Shown piece by piece: positions 1 through 13,079 of a stretch of DNA of 64,000 bases. Source of the stretch: Nephromyces sp. MM_2019. Taxonomy: Eukaryota; Apicomplexa; Aconoidasida; Nephromycida. Every line of letters begins with the position of its first letter. Position 1 is the stretch's first letter. Location of the stretch: positions 109,999-173,998 of the forward strand of contig JADHZB010001894.1 of the NCBI GenBank assembly GCA_015657535.1, written 5' to 3'. Both the position numbers and the translations under genes were made by a program. The notes below the pieces were generated by a model. That model made no database searches and was not told the origin of the DNA. It saw only the letters and a list, made by a program, of their open reading frames with translations.

Positions 1-1867
1 TAGACTGCGCAACCGCATTATATAGGAGTCTTTTCAATAATCCTTTTTCTGCAAGATGTTTTTAAATTTAAAACTTGGCCTACAAAGTTTATGCTGCGAC
101 AACAATTGATTTGAGCCAGCCTCTTGTGTTTGACGTTTTTCTATCAAAATATAGATGAATTAAAGCTTGCAATGAATCAGCTAAATTGATAACTATACCC
201 CGTACGCCTCAAGACTAGTAAAGAGTTTCAGTACCTGGAGTGTAGTTTAACTGTGCTGCCTTTCTTAAAGATTCATTTGGAAGATTGCTCATATCGCCGT
301 GTATTGTGCTATGCCATTACTTGACTACATTTATTCATGTGTATATGTAGAGTTATAAAGCTAATTGTTGTTCGCATAGATATGTTTACAAGCTCTACAG
401 CCATTGAGTTACGCTCTACAGCCACATCGTTTCGCTGCTGCCACTTATGATAATTTTAGTGGCTTAGTGAGCATTCAGCTTCTGATAGCAAGAAGATGAT
501 ACCAGTTTTTGAGTAATTAGCCTTCAGTATATACTTACAATTGCCGTTTTAGCCACACCAAATGTAGTGTCTGGTTATGTAAACACCAAAAGAAACTAGC
601 GGGTGTCCGGCGTTTTCTCAGGTTGTATGATCCGCTTGTAGTTCACTGAATATTGTAATATAGTACTATCGTCGGCAGCATTCTAGCTCGCACTAGCACG
701 CATGCAATCTTTTATACAATAACTCTACCCCTCAGCCGTTGTACATCAAAACTGGTTTCAGCCTAACTGCCAGCACGCTCACACTGTTTCCAAGGAAACA
801 TCCTGTTAGAAAGTTGTACCAAACTCTTTCCGTATCACTTCGCCGTAAGAAATTGATTCTTCTGGCAATAGCATTTAGTTTAGCATTAGGTGGCCTCGAG
901 GAGTAATCGCATCAGTACGACCATGGTATATTTTAATGATCAGGGAATTTCTGCCTTCTTCCAGCCCGGCGTAACTTTCCATTAGGTTTAGCTGGCTTAG
1001 GCGGAGAAGTGCTGGGTTCTGCACTACAATCATTTCAGACAATGAAAATTACACGATGACGCCGCTATCGTAGCCTGCGACAATATTGTGTGAAGCTTCT
1101 CCCTAGCGCGTGCACGAGTATAATCCATCAAGCTTATCATACTTTCCTTCTTCCAGTAATGAGCTCAGGGATATGCATCGCCAAGTGCTTCGCTAGTAAC
1201 ATCTAGCGCTAAGATTGTGAAACTTTTTCAGGTTACATAATTCTTTGCTTCCTTAGCGGGAGGTCTCTACGATCTCCCAGTTCATGAGTAGGACTTTTTT
1301 TTATAATAAGATGAAAGATGTTTATGTTGGAGGGATGTTCCAAACGAATTGATCATTTGGTAATTCTTTTGATGGCTATCCGTAATATGCAGCTTATTGC
1401 AAGCAGGCCATAAGACAAAGATGCGCCACAATCCTTGATCCCTTTCTTCAGTGACTTTCCATATGTTCCTCTTTACGTTTTGCTTGTGGCCTTCTAGTCT
1501 GGTATGATGCTTGTTGCGCCTCCATTGCAATTTTTGAGGAAGAAAACGAGAAGGTAGAAGTACTTACAGCAGTTCAAAGCATGAATAAATATAACATTCA
1601 GAGGTAATTAACCCTGATTGTTCCACAAAATGGCTGATCCTTGACGGTTTTTTTCCTTGTCGCGCGCACAAGATTTCCTACTATTCTCCCCTTATGGTAT
1701 CCTTGGTACCATGACAATGTCTTCAGAAAGTTTTGTTTCTCCCCTGCAAGAATTTTTTCTGGATTCTCCTGGCATATCGAATTATTGCACAATTGGTAAG
1801 CTTGAATAGCTACCACGAGCTGTTATTGGATATTTCTTAAGATTTGCATAATTTTATAGTTTTGTAG
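1..1867. other. unresolved region left of SNARE gene
   Basis: No exon chain could be assembled here. Two minus-strand open frames (1282-1530 and 1598-1816) have protein-like composition, and the second ends at a possible donor (gttaat at about 1613). Neither has a recognisable motif. The missing N-terminal exon of the SNARE gene must also lie in this interval, on the plus strand. No RNA gene or repeat was recognised. Confidence 0.4.
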
Positions 1868-4203
1868 ACGCCACGAAGCAAGGGATGCTACCTCTTACCT
1901 CGATGATTTGAGATCCACGATGGCAGAGGTGGAGTATCAATTACATCTGTTAGATGATGTTATTGAGGATATGGATGTAATTATTCGACAAATTGAGGGC
2001 TCACCAGCCTCTGAAAACGTCAAAGTATCTGATAATTTTGAGAGTTTGTTACAAAGCTTCAGGACTACTAAAGAGGCAAGACGAAGATATTTTTTATTCA
2101 AATGATAATTTTGATGGTGAATTTTGCGGTTTCAAGCGTATATTGAAAAGCAGCAGGAGCTTGTTAAAGCTTCTGAGTTGCTCACTACCAATTTCGGAGT
2201 GATTTCGTAGGTGCACTTTTGCTTTTGCTGATTCTTTGGTAATTCTGAAAATTATTAGAATGCAGTGTCTGCCCCTAGGCGTGTTAGAGGTCCTGCAAAT
2301 TCGTTTTCTAGCGCTTTATAGCATAGCCTGCCATACAGTATGTATTTGAATGTTGAAAGTGCAGTTTCAGCAATCACGGTGAGCTGTACTACCCGAATAC
2401 TAGCATGAATACACTGACAGATTTTGCATTAAACATTTTTTGCATATAGTTTAATTTACGTATTTTTGAAAAGGCGGCAGCAGCACAAGCAGAATTTTCA
2501 TATAGTCCTTTAGCTTTCTTTAAAAATTAAGGTGCTGTCTCGAAGTTTCAAATTAACGACTGTAAGATTGAAGAATGCCTGAAACCAATTTAATGTAGCT
2601 CTTTTTTTTATCTCTCTGCGCAACCGCAGGACAAATTCTTTGAAAAGCTCAGTGTGCTTAAGACTTTACAAAACTTTTGGGTCGCACAGCATAGAAAATT
2701 AGTAGCTTCAGTGGGCGGCTAGCCGTAGAATGCGCTGCCGCTTATTTGTAGTGCGCAGGCTGTGCCCCTAAGCTTTTTATTTTTTTTTTCTACTTTTTAA
2801 CCATCGAATTGATGTCGAGAAAAACAAAAAAATCAAGCGTCCACTAGGATCTTTTAAATAATCAGAATTTCTCTTGAAAATGTCTGCTGCAGTAATTCCC
2901 TTCGTAGGTGTTCCGTTGTCGCTACCATCATGCTTCTGTGGCCCTTTAAGAAGAAAGTTTCGTTTCTTGTAACTGATTTATTGCCAATATATAGGCCTTT
3001 TCGTATGAGCAAAAATAACTGAATTCAGGTTCCTGAAATATTTAATTATGTAGAATATTGAGCATGCTACTGCTTATACTAGTATTTAGACTGGTATTAT
3101 CCAGCATAAAGCTTTAGAAGATCATATGTAACCCGTATGCTGGCTTAATTTTTGTTTTCTTGCACAGGCGTATATCTTAGAGCTCCAGGGAATGCATGCA
3201 GATGACCTAGAACACTACAAAGCGGAGCTCCTTTCTCGACTCTCGAAGTTTGCAAGTTACCTTAAAGAATATAATAGGCATAAGAATGAGATAACGGGTT
3301 TACAAGTCGAGCGGGACATTTCAGCGAATAAATTTGGGCAGCTTTCGGAGGAAGCCAGAGATAGGATGGTCGATTTTGGAGACTCTTTGCAGGACAAGAC
3401 TCAGGTTCACTCTTGCATGGGAATTTATTATGAGCTGTGTATGATTTCTGCTTAAATTTGTACGATGGTATGTATTGGCACATGTCCTCTAATTATGTAT
3501 ACCTTTTGGACCCTCAATTTAACATCTAGCAGTATTTTAGAGGCCCTTTTTGTACTAAGTCGCTTGATTTTCCATACACGCTGCATTTTTTTCATAATCA
3601 ATTTTCCATGCTAAGGGCAAAAGGAATTATCAAAAGTCTCTCTGTGTGTTTGGTCAATCTGAGTGGTAACTTAGTATATTTAAGGTAAAAGTTGTGTTGT
3701 TAAAAAATTTTAACAGGCTTCTAACGTTCTGCACTTATTTTCTGAATTTTACAAGGTTTTCCTGTCTGTTTAAAAAGAGGAAGCATTCATTTTTTTATTC
3801 CTAGTGTCTAGTGCTATAAATGACAAACTGGTAAATTCTATTGCAAGCTTTGAATTAGCAATGAAAATTATTCCTTCATCATCACTAGAACTTTGTTCTT
3901 CGTTTTAGTTGGTTATTTGTATGGCCTAATCACTTCTTTCAGGACTCACTCGATAGGACGAAGCGCTTAGCGCTAGAATCACAAGGTATTGGTGCTGCTG
4001 TTCTTACGGAGCTCAATATTCAGGAGCAGCAATTAGTTGGAGTAGACGCAACAATTCGCGAAGTCCAAGGTAATACAGCTCAAGCAAGTAAGACTGTGAA
4101 GAGCATCTTACGGTCTATCTCTTCGGACTGGTGTACAAGGGTGCTAGTAGTTGCTGTGATTCTTCTTGCTGTAGCCTTGTTGCTTCTTCTCTTCCTTCCG
4201 TAG
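1868..4203 (+). CDS. Qb-SNARE (NPSN/Vti1-like), partial at N-terminus
   Basis: A tail-anchored SNARE that would drive membrane fusion by joining a four-helix complex on the cytosolic face. Three exons are supported: 1868-2024, 3168-3404 and 3943-4203, with acceptors tttgtag, gcacag and ctttcag and stop TAG at 4201-4203. The internal junctions keep phase 0. The first two exons encode long amphipathic helices (Habc-like). The last encodes the Qb SNARE motif, starting DSLDRTKRLA and carrying a glutamine cluster (QEQQL) where the central-layer Gln is expected. It is followed by a basic-flanked hydrophobic anchor of about 20 residues ending at the C-terminus (LLLLLFLP). The order of helices and the SSDWC just before the anchor recall plant NPSN proteins more than Vti1, but the subfamily is uncertain. 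The start exon lies upstream and was not found. The donor after 3404 (gttcac) is weak. A helical frame at 2137-2204 was left out because the shown join keeps frame without it. Confidence 0.8.
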
Positions 4204-4847
4204 GGTTATGCGAAGAAAATTAGGGCTTCTTATTATTCAGGCTCGAAAATGCTTGCACCCCAGCGAAAAAACATTCTGATCAGATCCAGTGATAGATTTG
4301 GGAAGCTTTAGTAGGATGATAAAACTTAAAAAGCTGCATATATGAATCCTTTGCCTTAGTTTTATAAGCATTTTGCGCGCTTTTTAAGCGCTTCAGGTCA
4401 ATGTAAGAAATATCAAAATTTAGTGGGCTATGTGCACGGAGTAGAAGATAAAGGCTTTTCGAGCTACGTTTCACAATATAAGTCATAAAATTTCTTCGAG
4501 CATGAATTTTTGATCAACTCAACTTGGCCACTATCCCGCATTGTACAGAGAAGAAATATTGTTGCAAAATAAAAAAATTAGCTTAACAGTGCAATTTACG
4601 CCCAGTTTATGAAAAGTTTGTTAGAGTTTGATTTGTTTGTATTTTCGGGAGTGCATCGGTGCGATTTTGTGCGCGGGGACATACTGCCGAAGAGGCGTGT
4701 GCGTGCTTTTTTTCGGGATCAGCTTGCATGAAGAGGATATTCGCAGCTTAGACTCAACTTAGCATGGGCTAGCCCTATATGATGCCTATACCAATGGACC
4801 AATAGAGTCTTGCTAGGGGAGAGTAGTAATAAGAAGGCATAACTGCC
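4204..4847. other. intergenic, no feature supported
   Basis: This stretch lies downstream of the SNARE stop. It is AT-rich at first and less so after 4620. Short open frames occur at 4620-4760, but none joins to a supported exon. It may contain the degraded 5' part of the broken gene that follows. Confidence 0.4.
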
Positions 4848-5767
4848 ATGGAGTCTGCATTGCTAATTGCCAAAGTGGGAGGATTTCAGCGTGCCGTTCG
4901 AGTTTTGTTATATCCCTATGTCGGCAAACTTCAAAAATGATGTCTACGATCAGGGTAAGCTTATTAAGCAGCGAGAATATGCGGTGAAGCATACGAATAT
5001 GCAGTCTCCCATGCATTCTCTGCAGCTGTGCCTCATTTATTTGCCATACTTGTACACAGAAGAGGTCCTTTTTAGCAGTTGCGTATATGCCTAAGCTAAG
5101 GCCTCGCAGGTTATCCATGCGAATATTCTCGATTGCAATGCTATCGTTCCTCACATTTTTAGAAATCTGCGAAACTCTTTAACTGGAGGGAAAATCACGG
5201 TGCTCTATTAAAGTTTTCAAGGAGAGAAGGGAGCGATTAAGAGATTAGAGCTTACTGCCGCACTCACCCGTAAAAATGAGATGAAATTTTTGCATTTTTT
5301 GCACATTCCGGGGCTACCCATAATCAAGGTGAATCACCGTTAACCCGCTTTTTCCAGAGCATATGGGGAGGATCGCTCCCTACAGTCTGAATGACTTCAA
5401 GATAGGAGCTTGCGGTATAAACTTGCGCAAATGATTACGGCTAGGCAAAAGCAGAGGTACGAGCAAAACCCGCATCACTCTGCAGCTATAGAGCATCTCA
5501 CAAAATTTGTAAAACAAAGGTTAAGAGCTATTGTTCCAATCGTTAGTGGATTATTGCAAGCGTAAAGCTTGTAAGCTAGGGAATGAATTAGAATTTGCGC
5601 CTACTATATTTACAGTGAAATACTGCCGGATTTTCCTGCCACTGCAGCGGGCTGAGCAAAAGTTATACAAGGCTCCGATGAGAGTTTACACAGCAAAGAC
5701 AAATAGGGTTGGGGAAAGTGAAACAGTGGAACTGGTGCTATCTTTTCCTCAAGCAGTTTCGCAGTAA
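4848..5767 (+). pseudogene. intronless broken coding remnant, family unknown
   Basis: From 5098 to 5562 one reading frame gives continuous protein-like sequence, rich in charged helices with segments such as IVPHIFRNLRNSLTGGKI and EQNPHHSAAIEHLTKFV. It is interrupted by four stops in the same frame: TAA 5209-5211, TAA 5341-5343, TGA 5392-5394 and TAA 5563-5565. Immediately after the last stop the protein-like signal moves to another frame and runs to a stop at about 5767. Another protein-like stretch (4848-4907, third frame) precedes it. No GT-AG pair was found that removes the stops, unlike all neighbouring genes. The simplest reading is a decayed gene, perhaps an old processed copy, with point stops and at least one frameshift. 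The protein family was not recognised. A real gene with unseen very short introns is the alternative. Confidence 0.45.
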
Positions 5768-6515
5768 TGGAAATAACGCCGCGAACTTTATATACCTTCA
5801 TATTTGTACGCTTTCTAGCAAACTTGGAAAGTGAATCACATACGGCTTGTGCATTAATGCAATAACGCTGTTCCAAAAAGGCAAGGCTGAGATCTTTCTG
5901 AGGTAGATTTGCAGGAGTAAACGCTCTTTTTTAGGCGTTCAAGAAAAAGCCCATTGAAATGGAATTCGAGTCTAGATGCCACTGAGCAGTACAAGTTATT
6001 TTCAATCACTTAAATATAAACATATTTACAGTTGAAGGCTTGATAACACAGGTAGTACTACGCGCAGTAACATCTCTGAAAAATCTGGGAGGATATAAAG
6101 TATAGTATGTTTTAAATACGGAAGATTATCCAGCAATTACCATGGCTTTTTGGTACAGGTAGGCATGATTTCTGATGAATTTTAGCACGTTTAACCTATC
6201 TCATTGCCCACCTTGTACCCCCTTCATTGGGAAGGCCACTAGAAAGTTATCAGGTATATCAAGCGCACACTCACAAGACAGGAATAGATAAAGAGCACAA
6301 CCGAACCTCCTTCCGACAACCATCTCATAAAACTAGTTTAGCGCTGGTTCCAACAGCTGATTGCTTAATACCGCTGGTTAAAAACAGCGGCACTTCCCCA
6401 AACACCCCGTAAAAAATTAAAAAAATTCTTAACTACCAATCTCACAGAGAAAAATATCTTCCTCCACCAGGTATATTGCTACTTTTCGTATCAAACTTTG
6501 CAATACTACATCTCT
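5768..6515. other. intergenic, 3' flank of ATG16
   Basis: No supported exon. The plus-strand frame at 6227-6412 has no family motif and low-information composition. The interval holds the 3' flank of the minus-strand ATG16 gene, whose stop lies at 6516. Confidence 0.4.
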
Positions 6516-9500
6516 TCAAAAATCCCAATCCCACAAAGCAACAGTGCCTTTTATATGCCCCGTAACCATCCCATTCTCAAAGTTCGTCACGCTAGTTATT
6601 ACATCTAACTTGCTGTCAACCCATCTCTCCATCTTTAATTTCTCGTTTCCGAGGCCTAGCCTTATGAATCCAAGCTGAGCCCCTGAACCTACTGCAATGT
6701 ATTTGTCATCCTTTGAGGCAGCGATGGCATACGAGGGCTCGTAAGCGGTCCTAGAAATACCCTTCAACAATAATGGAGCGTATAGAGGCCGCCACATTCT
6801 CACATCGATCAAATGAAGTTCCCCCGAGGCAGACAAGGTGGCAACAAGGCTAGGATTTTCAAAGAAGACAATGCCCTTGCATGGGCTTTGGCTTGGCTCA
6901 ATGCTAGCGACTTGCTCTATACTTTGCGGCTTGTCTCCATAAAAATAGACACGCCCATTACGGCACCCACAAGCTTTTAAAAGGCTGTCTTTAGCAACAG
7001 CCCCCGCAGTGCAGCTACCTAATATGTGCCTGGCCTGAATGCAACAAGACTTATTAGCATCCCATAGTCTTATGGAATGATCACGACCAATACTGCACAC
7101 AACAACGGTATTCTGCTTAAGAAATTTGGAAGTAATTACTCTATTAGTATGTCCCCTCAAAGTTGCCTTCCCCCTGAGTGTATCGTAGTTGTACAGGTTG
7201 ATTGCAAAATCTTCAGTAGCAGCAAGAATGCCATTAAGGGGGATATTTGCATCAACAGTGTCAATTAACAGCTTGGTTGGAGTACCAGAAAACGAATTTA
7301 TGGTTCGTAAACTCTCACCACGTTGCGTAAGACAGATGGTAGAAAGCCTGCCATCGCTGCTTGCAACCAACAAAGACGGAAAAGCTTTTTTTTCAGCGAA
7401 ATTTTGTGGACCACGAGCATTGGCCACAGTATTTTGATTCCGATACATCGGTGAAGAGAAATCGCGGGTATTAAACTCACTTAAGGCCGTAATCCAGCCT
7501 GTTGAAACGGTTTCATGAAGCTTTATATGAGGGGGCTCAGGGAGACGTGCATGGATCTGGGAGTAGTGAGCAGAACTAAGTCCTTGTGACGCGGTTCCCG
7601 CTTTGGAGTTTGATAACCTTGAAAAATCGAAGAGACCAAGGGCAGGATTTTTGGGAGACTGTTGAGTAGAGTCCTTTAGGCTTTCCGAATTCTTAGTTTT
7701 ATATTCTGCAAACTTCTCTACATCTGCTTGAGATATTCCACCTTGTTTTGCAGCCATAGCAGTAAAGATATCGTGAAGATCATGCAACCTACTTTCTTCG
7801 GCTTCTTTCAACTTGAAAACCTCTACTATTAACTCCTCGTTCTTCCGGGCTTTCTCGCGAGCTTCATTGCGTAGATTAAGTAGCATATCTCTTAGTTTCT
7901 GTATCTCTGAAACTTGATTACGTATTAACGCTTTAGATTCGTTTAAGTCTATCTCTAACTCCCTTAGTTCCTCCTCTCTCTCTGTGACAAGGTGACGGAG
8001 CATATCACACTCTGCTGACTTTTCTTCCAGTTTTCGCAAGTCCTGTGTCGTAGAATATGCATGCCAAAGGATTGAATACAGCGCTAGTCGTAGAAATGTA
8101 ATAAATTAGTGCTGAGAAATACGGTTTCAACGCTACTACATGAACAGCAGTACTTACAACAGGGCGAAGAATGAAAAGGTTATAGAATATAGCTCACGCT
8201 CTAATTGCGAGGAATTGCAAACAAAAAGGGTCATTTTACCGAAAGTAAAATAACATAGAGTCATTTAGTAGTGCGCTGCAGGATGTGCGCAATAGCGCTG
8301 CAATAATATGAGATAGCAAAAAACAGGTGACAGAGAGGTAATAGGCTGAAGAGGTCGGTATTGGAGATAAGAATATATCGCGTGCTGAAATAATTAAAAA
8401 AGGTAACTAGTATTCAACAGCATAATCAGAGACGCTGCTCTGGCATTCTGTAGCAAGCAGCAATTTTCCTCGATGTATCAAGCTTTCTTTGATACTGCAA
8501 GCGAGTTAATAATTTCATTTTCAAAGCCCAGTTGAAATCTAAAATAGGGGTTTTAATATGTGAGGTATAAATGATACAACGCTAAACAGCTGGGATTATT
8601 CTAAGTTTTTCCACACTTTCAAGAATATCAATCTAATCACTGGTAGTCTTGAATTGTACATTTCAAATTTGAGCGCCAGTTCAATGAGCTTCACGTCGAT
8701 ATAAAAAAATTTGCATCTGCGCACTCGTAATATCAAGATATTCAAAATGTAAAGTAATACAGCATATCTACTCAGGAGGATTAAGTGAAACAGAAGGTCA
8801 TTAACAATTTTTCACAATACAGTTATTGGAAACATTGAACAGCAGCATTATAGTTTCCTTCGGTTTAAATAGGCAATTCCTCAGGTACTCCAAATTATAA
8901 GAATAACTAACAAATTCTATAGCTCCAGTCGTATGCTAGGAATTTAAACAATTCTATAAGATGCTAGCAAAAATTATTCTTAGGTCAAAAAACCAACACC
9001 TAAAGTTTTATGCTAGAAACATCAGACCACACACAAGTCGCATACTGAGGAAAAGAATTAGCAAATTTGACATAATACAACCAAAACACCGTGCTGTCGA
9101 TATTATTGTCACAAACCAAGGACGCACTAGATTAAAGGAATACTTTAGGGCATAAGCAGCCTCTGCAAGTCTGATGGAGCACTTAAGTGTACCTCAGAAG
9201 CCATCAGCATACCTCAAAAAAATTAGTTAAGCAAACAAACTTTAAACCTGCTAAGGAGTAGAACAATCTTAACAGAATAATATTCAAGCAAGCCTGAAAA
9301 CCTCTTTTTATTGTGCTGCTGTTTCATACAGCTATGTACTAAAAATTTCCCTCATTTCATGTATTTTGTTCCCCTGGTACCTATTACCTGAAACTCATTC
9401 TGGAGCCCTACTCTTCCAGCATTGTCCTTCTTGAAATGGCCGGTTCCTCCCAACCCCCCGCTCTGAATAGAAAATGTCGCGATAGAAGCCAGCAGTCGAT

Positions 9501-9657
9501 GATTTTCCTCTATAGAATTTGAATACGCCCTCATCAACAGCTCAAAGCAATCACTTTGAGTCCGGTTTCTCTTTGATATTCGTGACATGAATACCTCCTT
9601 CCATTGAAGACCACGAATATTTTCACCCTTGTCGGGTGAAGAAGGGAGTTTTATCAT
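6516..9657 (-). CDS. ATG16: autophagy protein ATG16 (coiled coil plus WD40)
   Basis: ATG16 binds the ATG12-ATG5 conjugate and directs lipidation of ATG8 at the phagophore. Two exons: 9388-9657 (starts ATG, donor CAG/gtaata) and 6516-8042 (acceptor acacag), both phase 0, giving about 598 residues, close to animal ATG16L1. Residues 18-48 contain LQWKEVFMSRI and a helix matching the ATG5-binding segment (WK....EL.RR..... in the family). After a Gly-rich linker, about residues 88-175 form a heptad coiled coil (DLRKLEEKSAECDML, TEREEELRELEIDL). The C-terminal 320 residues are a WD40 propeller, with clear blades such as LRGHTNRVITSKFL followed by GRDHSIRLWD, and the chain ends in LWDWDF. The second exon alone looks like a kinesin tail or generic WD protein; the WK motif in exon 1 settles the call. 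The start codon is the first Met after an in-frame break upstream and is well placed. Only two exons is unusual beside the fragmented neighbours. Confidence 0.87.
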
Positions 9658-12600
9658 CTTGGGCTCAAAATTGCCTAGCTGTAGCGTTTAAAGAAATACG
9701 CAGCGTAAACTACCTTTCTTAAAGCTAATTTAAGATAAAAAAATGCCTGTGTATAGCCATAAAAAGGGCTTCAAAGAGAGTGCCCTGGTAAGAATAGCAG
9801 GAGGCGCATTACGTGATGAATAGCTTAGGGTAAACACTAAATGTGGTGAGAGTAAGCTAACCAAGAAAAATCAATTTGCACCTCCCTAAGATTAGAGGTT
9901 CAGAGTATAGCATGGGACTTAATTGGGGCTCATAGTTTACGTTTCAGTACCTATAAAAATGGCGAAGGTACCTAAGCGTGTGCTAGTGTGCAAATCCACT
10001 TAAACGGTCTAACTATTAGTAGAGAGAGTACATAGTTAGCTGTACAAAAATGTTCCAAATGCTTTCAAAGAGTTTAATGATACCATCTTCGAAAAGGTGA
10101 GGCTTGTGAAACCATTGGTATAGAAGTACACTTCAGCCAGGTAAGCAGCTCTAGGAATACGAGAGAAGTTGTAGCGCGGAAAATTCATGCACACTTTCCC
10201 GCCGAGCTCAGCAGGGTGGCCTTGAAACTTTGGAATTAGCTGAAAAAGGTTGCGAAGATACTTTTCCCTCATCTTAGAGGCTCAAGATATGTTACGGTAC
10301 ATCCGAAACTTGTGGTCCCTACCTCGGAACGTCATAACAGGAATACATTCCAGAAAAGAAAATAGTGGAAAGCTGGTATAGCTTGGAAACATGACAGAAA
10401 CTATCAAAAATATCCAATAATTTGAAGTTAGGACGACCTTGTCAATATTTGTTTGCTAGTCTGCGTGATACCGGGTCACCCATATATCAATGTTTTTGAA
10501 AGGCTCTTTTGGCTGCGGGAGACCCTCGTGAGTAAGTGCCAATCTTACGGTATATAGCGCAGCGAGTACCAGCGACCTTCCAGGTGATTGATACCCCGTG
10601 ACTGAACAATTCCCGTACCAATGCTTACTTCACCAGACAGTAAATTCCTAGTGTCCTCGATAAAGAATGATCTTCTAGTAGTACAATGGTAAAACAAAAA
10701 AAAGTCAAACTTTAGAAAGCAGTCCTCAAGCTTGATCACTCTTGGAGAAAATCGAACTTTTTCATTCCAATGCGAAATTTAATTTTTGTGTCGTTTCCAT
10801 AATAGCATAACGAAACGCTAAAAATAAATTACACCGTTTTCCACGCAATCCTACTCTGCAGCTTCAACAGTGAATGCACATGTAATTTCAGGGAGGCATA
10901 TCTCTAGGTAAATCATTTAGACTACATAGTAATGCAAGGCATATTGCGCAAAGCTTTACGTAATATGCCTAATCAACCTCCCTTCAGACAAGAGAAAATG
11001 ACTCCTTTACGATATCAGTACAAAGCGTACCACTGCGAGTGTTACGTAACACATAAAAATACAACTCTGCTTTTTATTGTTCGGTGCTACTATCATATCT
11101 TGTAGTGAAAACTTCGTTCGCATCATTAGTTCGTTCTATCTTAGACTTCGATTTGTCGTAGTATTTTTCCTTGTTTTCATTACGATTAAATGAGCGAAAT
11201 CGCAGCTTAAGAATCTCGATTTTTTGCCTGTATACTATTCGATGAGTGACCAGTCAGATTTTCGCATATAAGCTAAGTACCTCCTAGGGACAACAGGCTT
11301 TTTCTATTTCTTGTTGCCGCGGAGTCGCCCAGCATTGCATTATTTAACTCTGCTTATTTTTATTGGGCATGGAACTTCGTGTCTTTCCCACATGGACGTA
11401 GGGGTTTAGTTTACTGCTATCACCGTCCTAATCTGCACGATTTTTCTGAAGAAAACCCTTGAATCAGACCAACGCTTTAGCAACGCAAAAATACTGCAGC
11501 TTAATAAAACTTTTATATCTAAAAGAAAGAACTTCCTACCTCAATTACTTCCTGTGCTTTTGTCAACCTAGAAATCAAGGTTCCTTTTTTGATTAATATA
11601 ATTTGATGCTGTGGGACTATTTCTTGAACACATTAGCTTTTTATTGAGAAGTACTGGTCATTGCGTATTGGTTTTTGCACATTTTAAGACTACAATACAA
11701 AGCTCCATCCGTTTATATGGCGTTAACCACAGGTAATGCCACGGTTTTCGCAGTACAAAAAAAGTTTGTTTTCCCGTTGTAAAGCGAAGAGCAAAAAGGT
11801 CCTAGTGACAAAAGCTCATATATTTTGACAAGGCACCTAGCGTATCACGTCTTTAATTTTATATGGCTAGCATAAATTATGCAGACATGTGAAACTGAGC
11901 CCGGCATATATCTTTATAGCTGTCAGTAAATGCCACTTGTGCCGTCCAAGGCTAGTTGTCGGCACCCAAAAGCACTATCATTACCATGCAAGCCTGCTTT
12001 AGCCCCAGTGCTACTACCAAATGACGCTTTATTGCTTGTACATTGCCAACGATACTCAAAAGTCAAGGTGCTGGTGTGCTAGCTATTGGATGTAGGAAAA
12101 AAATTTGACGTTTCAGGTGTCATCAAATATTAGTTGGTAAAAATGAATCGTAAACTTAAGAAAGTCTCAAACCCTTGGTACAAGCTTAAGTTAGTTTAGA
12201 ATAATGTATATACGCTGCTGGAACTTTTAAAATAAGGCTAAAATCATGGATATAATTCAGCCGTTGTATTAAATGATATGAAGTAATTTCTGTGCTCTTT
12301 CTAGAGTCGCAACCTACGAAGGAGCTTCCGGCGCCAAGAAAGCAAAGAACAGCGAAAGAAAAGTTCATCGCCATGTTCCCAGAGTGCAAAGTCAACTATC
12401 TTCACCCTAAAGCTTATATGCTTTGAGATGACGCCATAGCAGTTGTACTGAAAAGCGCTTGCAATAAAAATTCATGGTAAGACTACGGCTCAAGGAAAGG
12501 ATGAAAAAATTAAGCACCTCAGGTCGAGAAGACGTACACCCAGTCACATGAACGAGTTTTCTGAATTTTATTGCAGGTAGATAAATAGCTTCTTAATCTT

Positions 12601-13079
12601 CTACTATCTCCCGTTGATTTTCTGTATTTCTTGAAATGGTTTAACCGTGTCAGAACATATTCGAAACAAATTAACAGTCACAAACGGCCGCATTGTCAGT
12701 TATTGTCATTGCTAGCATGATCATTCATGGATGCAAGAGGCTTTATCAAAAAAGACAAGCAATAATCACGCCGCACGCTCGAATTTTAGTCGTTATTTAT
12801 AGAGTAAAAGCAAGGTGACTTTGGATTCTGTAATGGTCCTTGTTTTTCTTATATGCCAACTTTCACAATTTTTCTCAAGATCAACTAAAAACTATTTAAA
12901 CATTAAAAATACGCTTTATGAGCCTTAATATGCGTATCTAATAGTGCTTCTTCGATGAGCTGGGATTATATTTGTCCACGAACCCCTATAGCATCTACAA
13001 TTAATATTTTTCATTTTTCCATTTCTTCCTTTTTTCCTTTTTTCCTTTTTTCCTCTATTCCCAGCAACTCTGTTCAATT
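9658..13079. other. unresolved region with possible minus-strand exons
   Basis: No gene could be assembled. The best unexplained signals are minus-strand frames at 10036-10272 (contains GGKVCMNFPRYNFSRIPRA) and 10545-10739. A plus-strand stretch near 11300-11460 reads as a hydrophobic, transporter-like segment broken by a stop (contains LLIFIGHGTSCLSHMDV). None has consistent splice sites and phase with a neighbour. They could be exons of unrecognised genes or decayed copies. Confidence 0.35.
13024..13054. repeat. short pyrimidine tandem repeat (TTTTTTCC)n
   Basis: About three and a half copies of an 8-bp unit made of six T and two C, just downstream of the stop of the minus-strand membrane-protein ORF. 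Confidence 0.8.

Noticed and set aside
2137..2204. Helical SNARE-like frame YIEKQQELVKASELL between SNARE exons 1868-2024 and 3168-3404
   Set aside because: Its phase does not fit the strong donor at 2025, and the flanking exons already join in frame.
6516..8042. Reading the coiled-coil/WD40 exon as the tail of a KIF21-type kinesin
   Set aside because: No motor-domain motifs occur upstream. The adjoining in-phase exon carries the ATG16 WK helix and a start codon, and total length matches ATG16L1.
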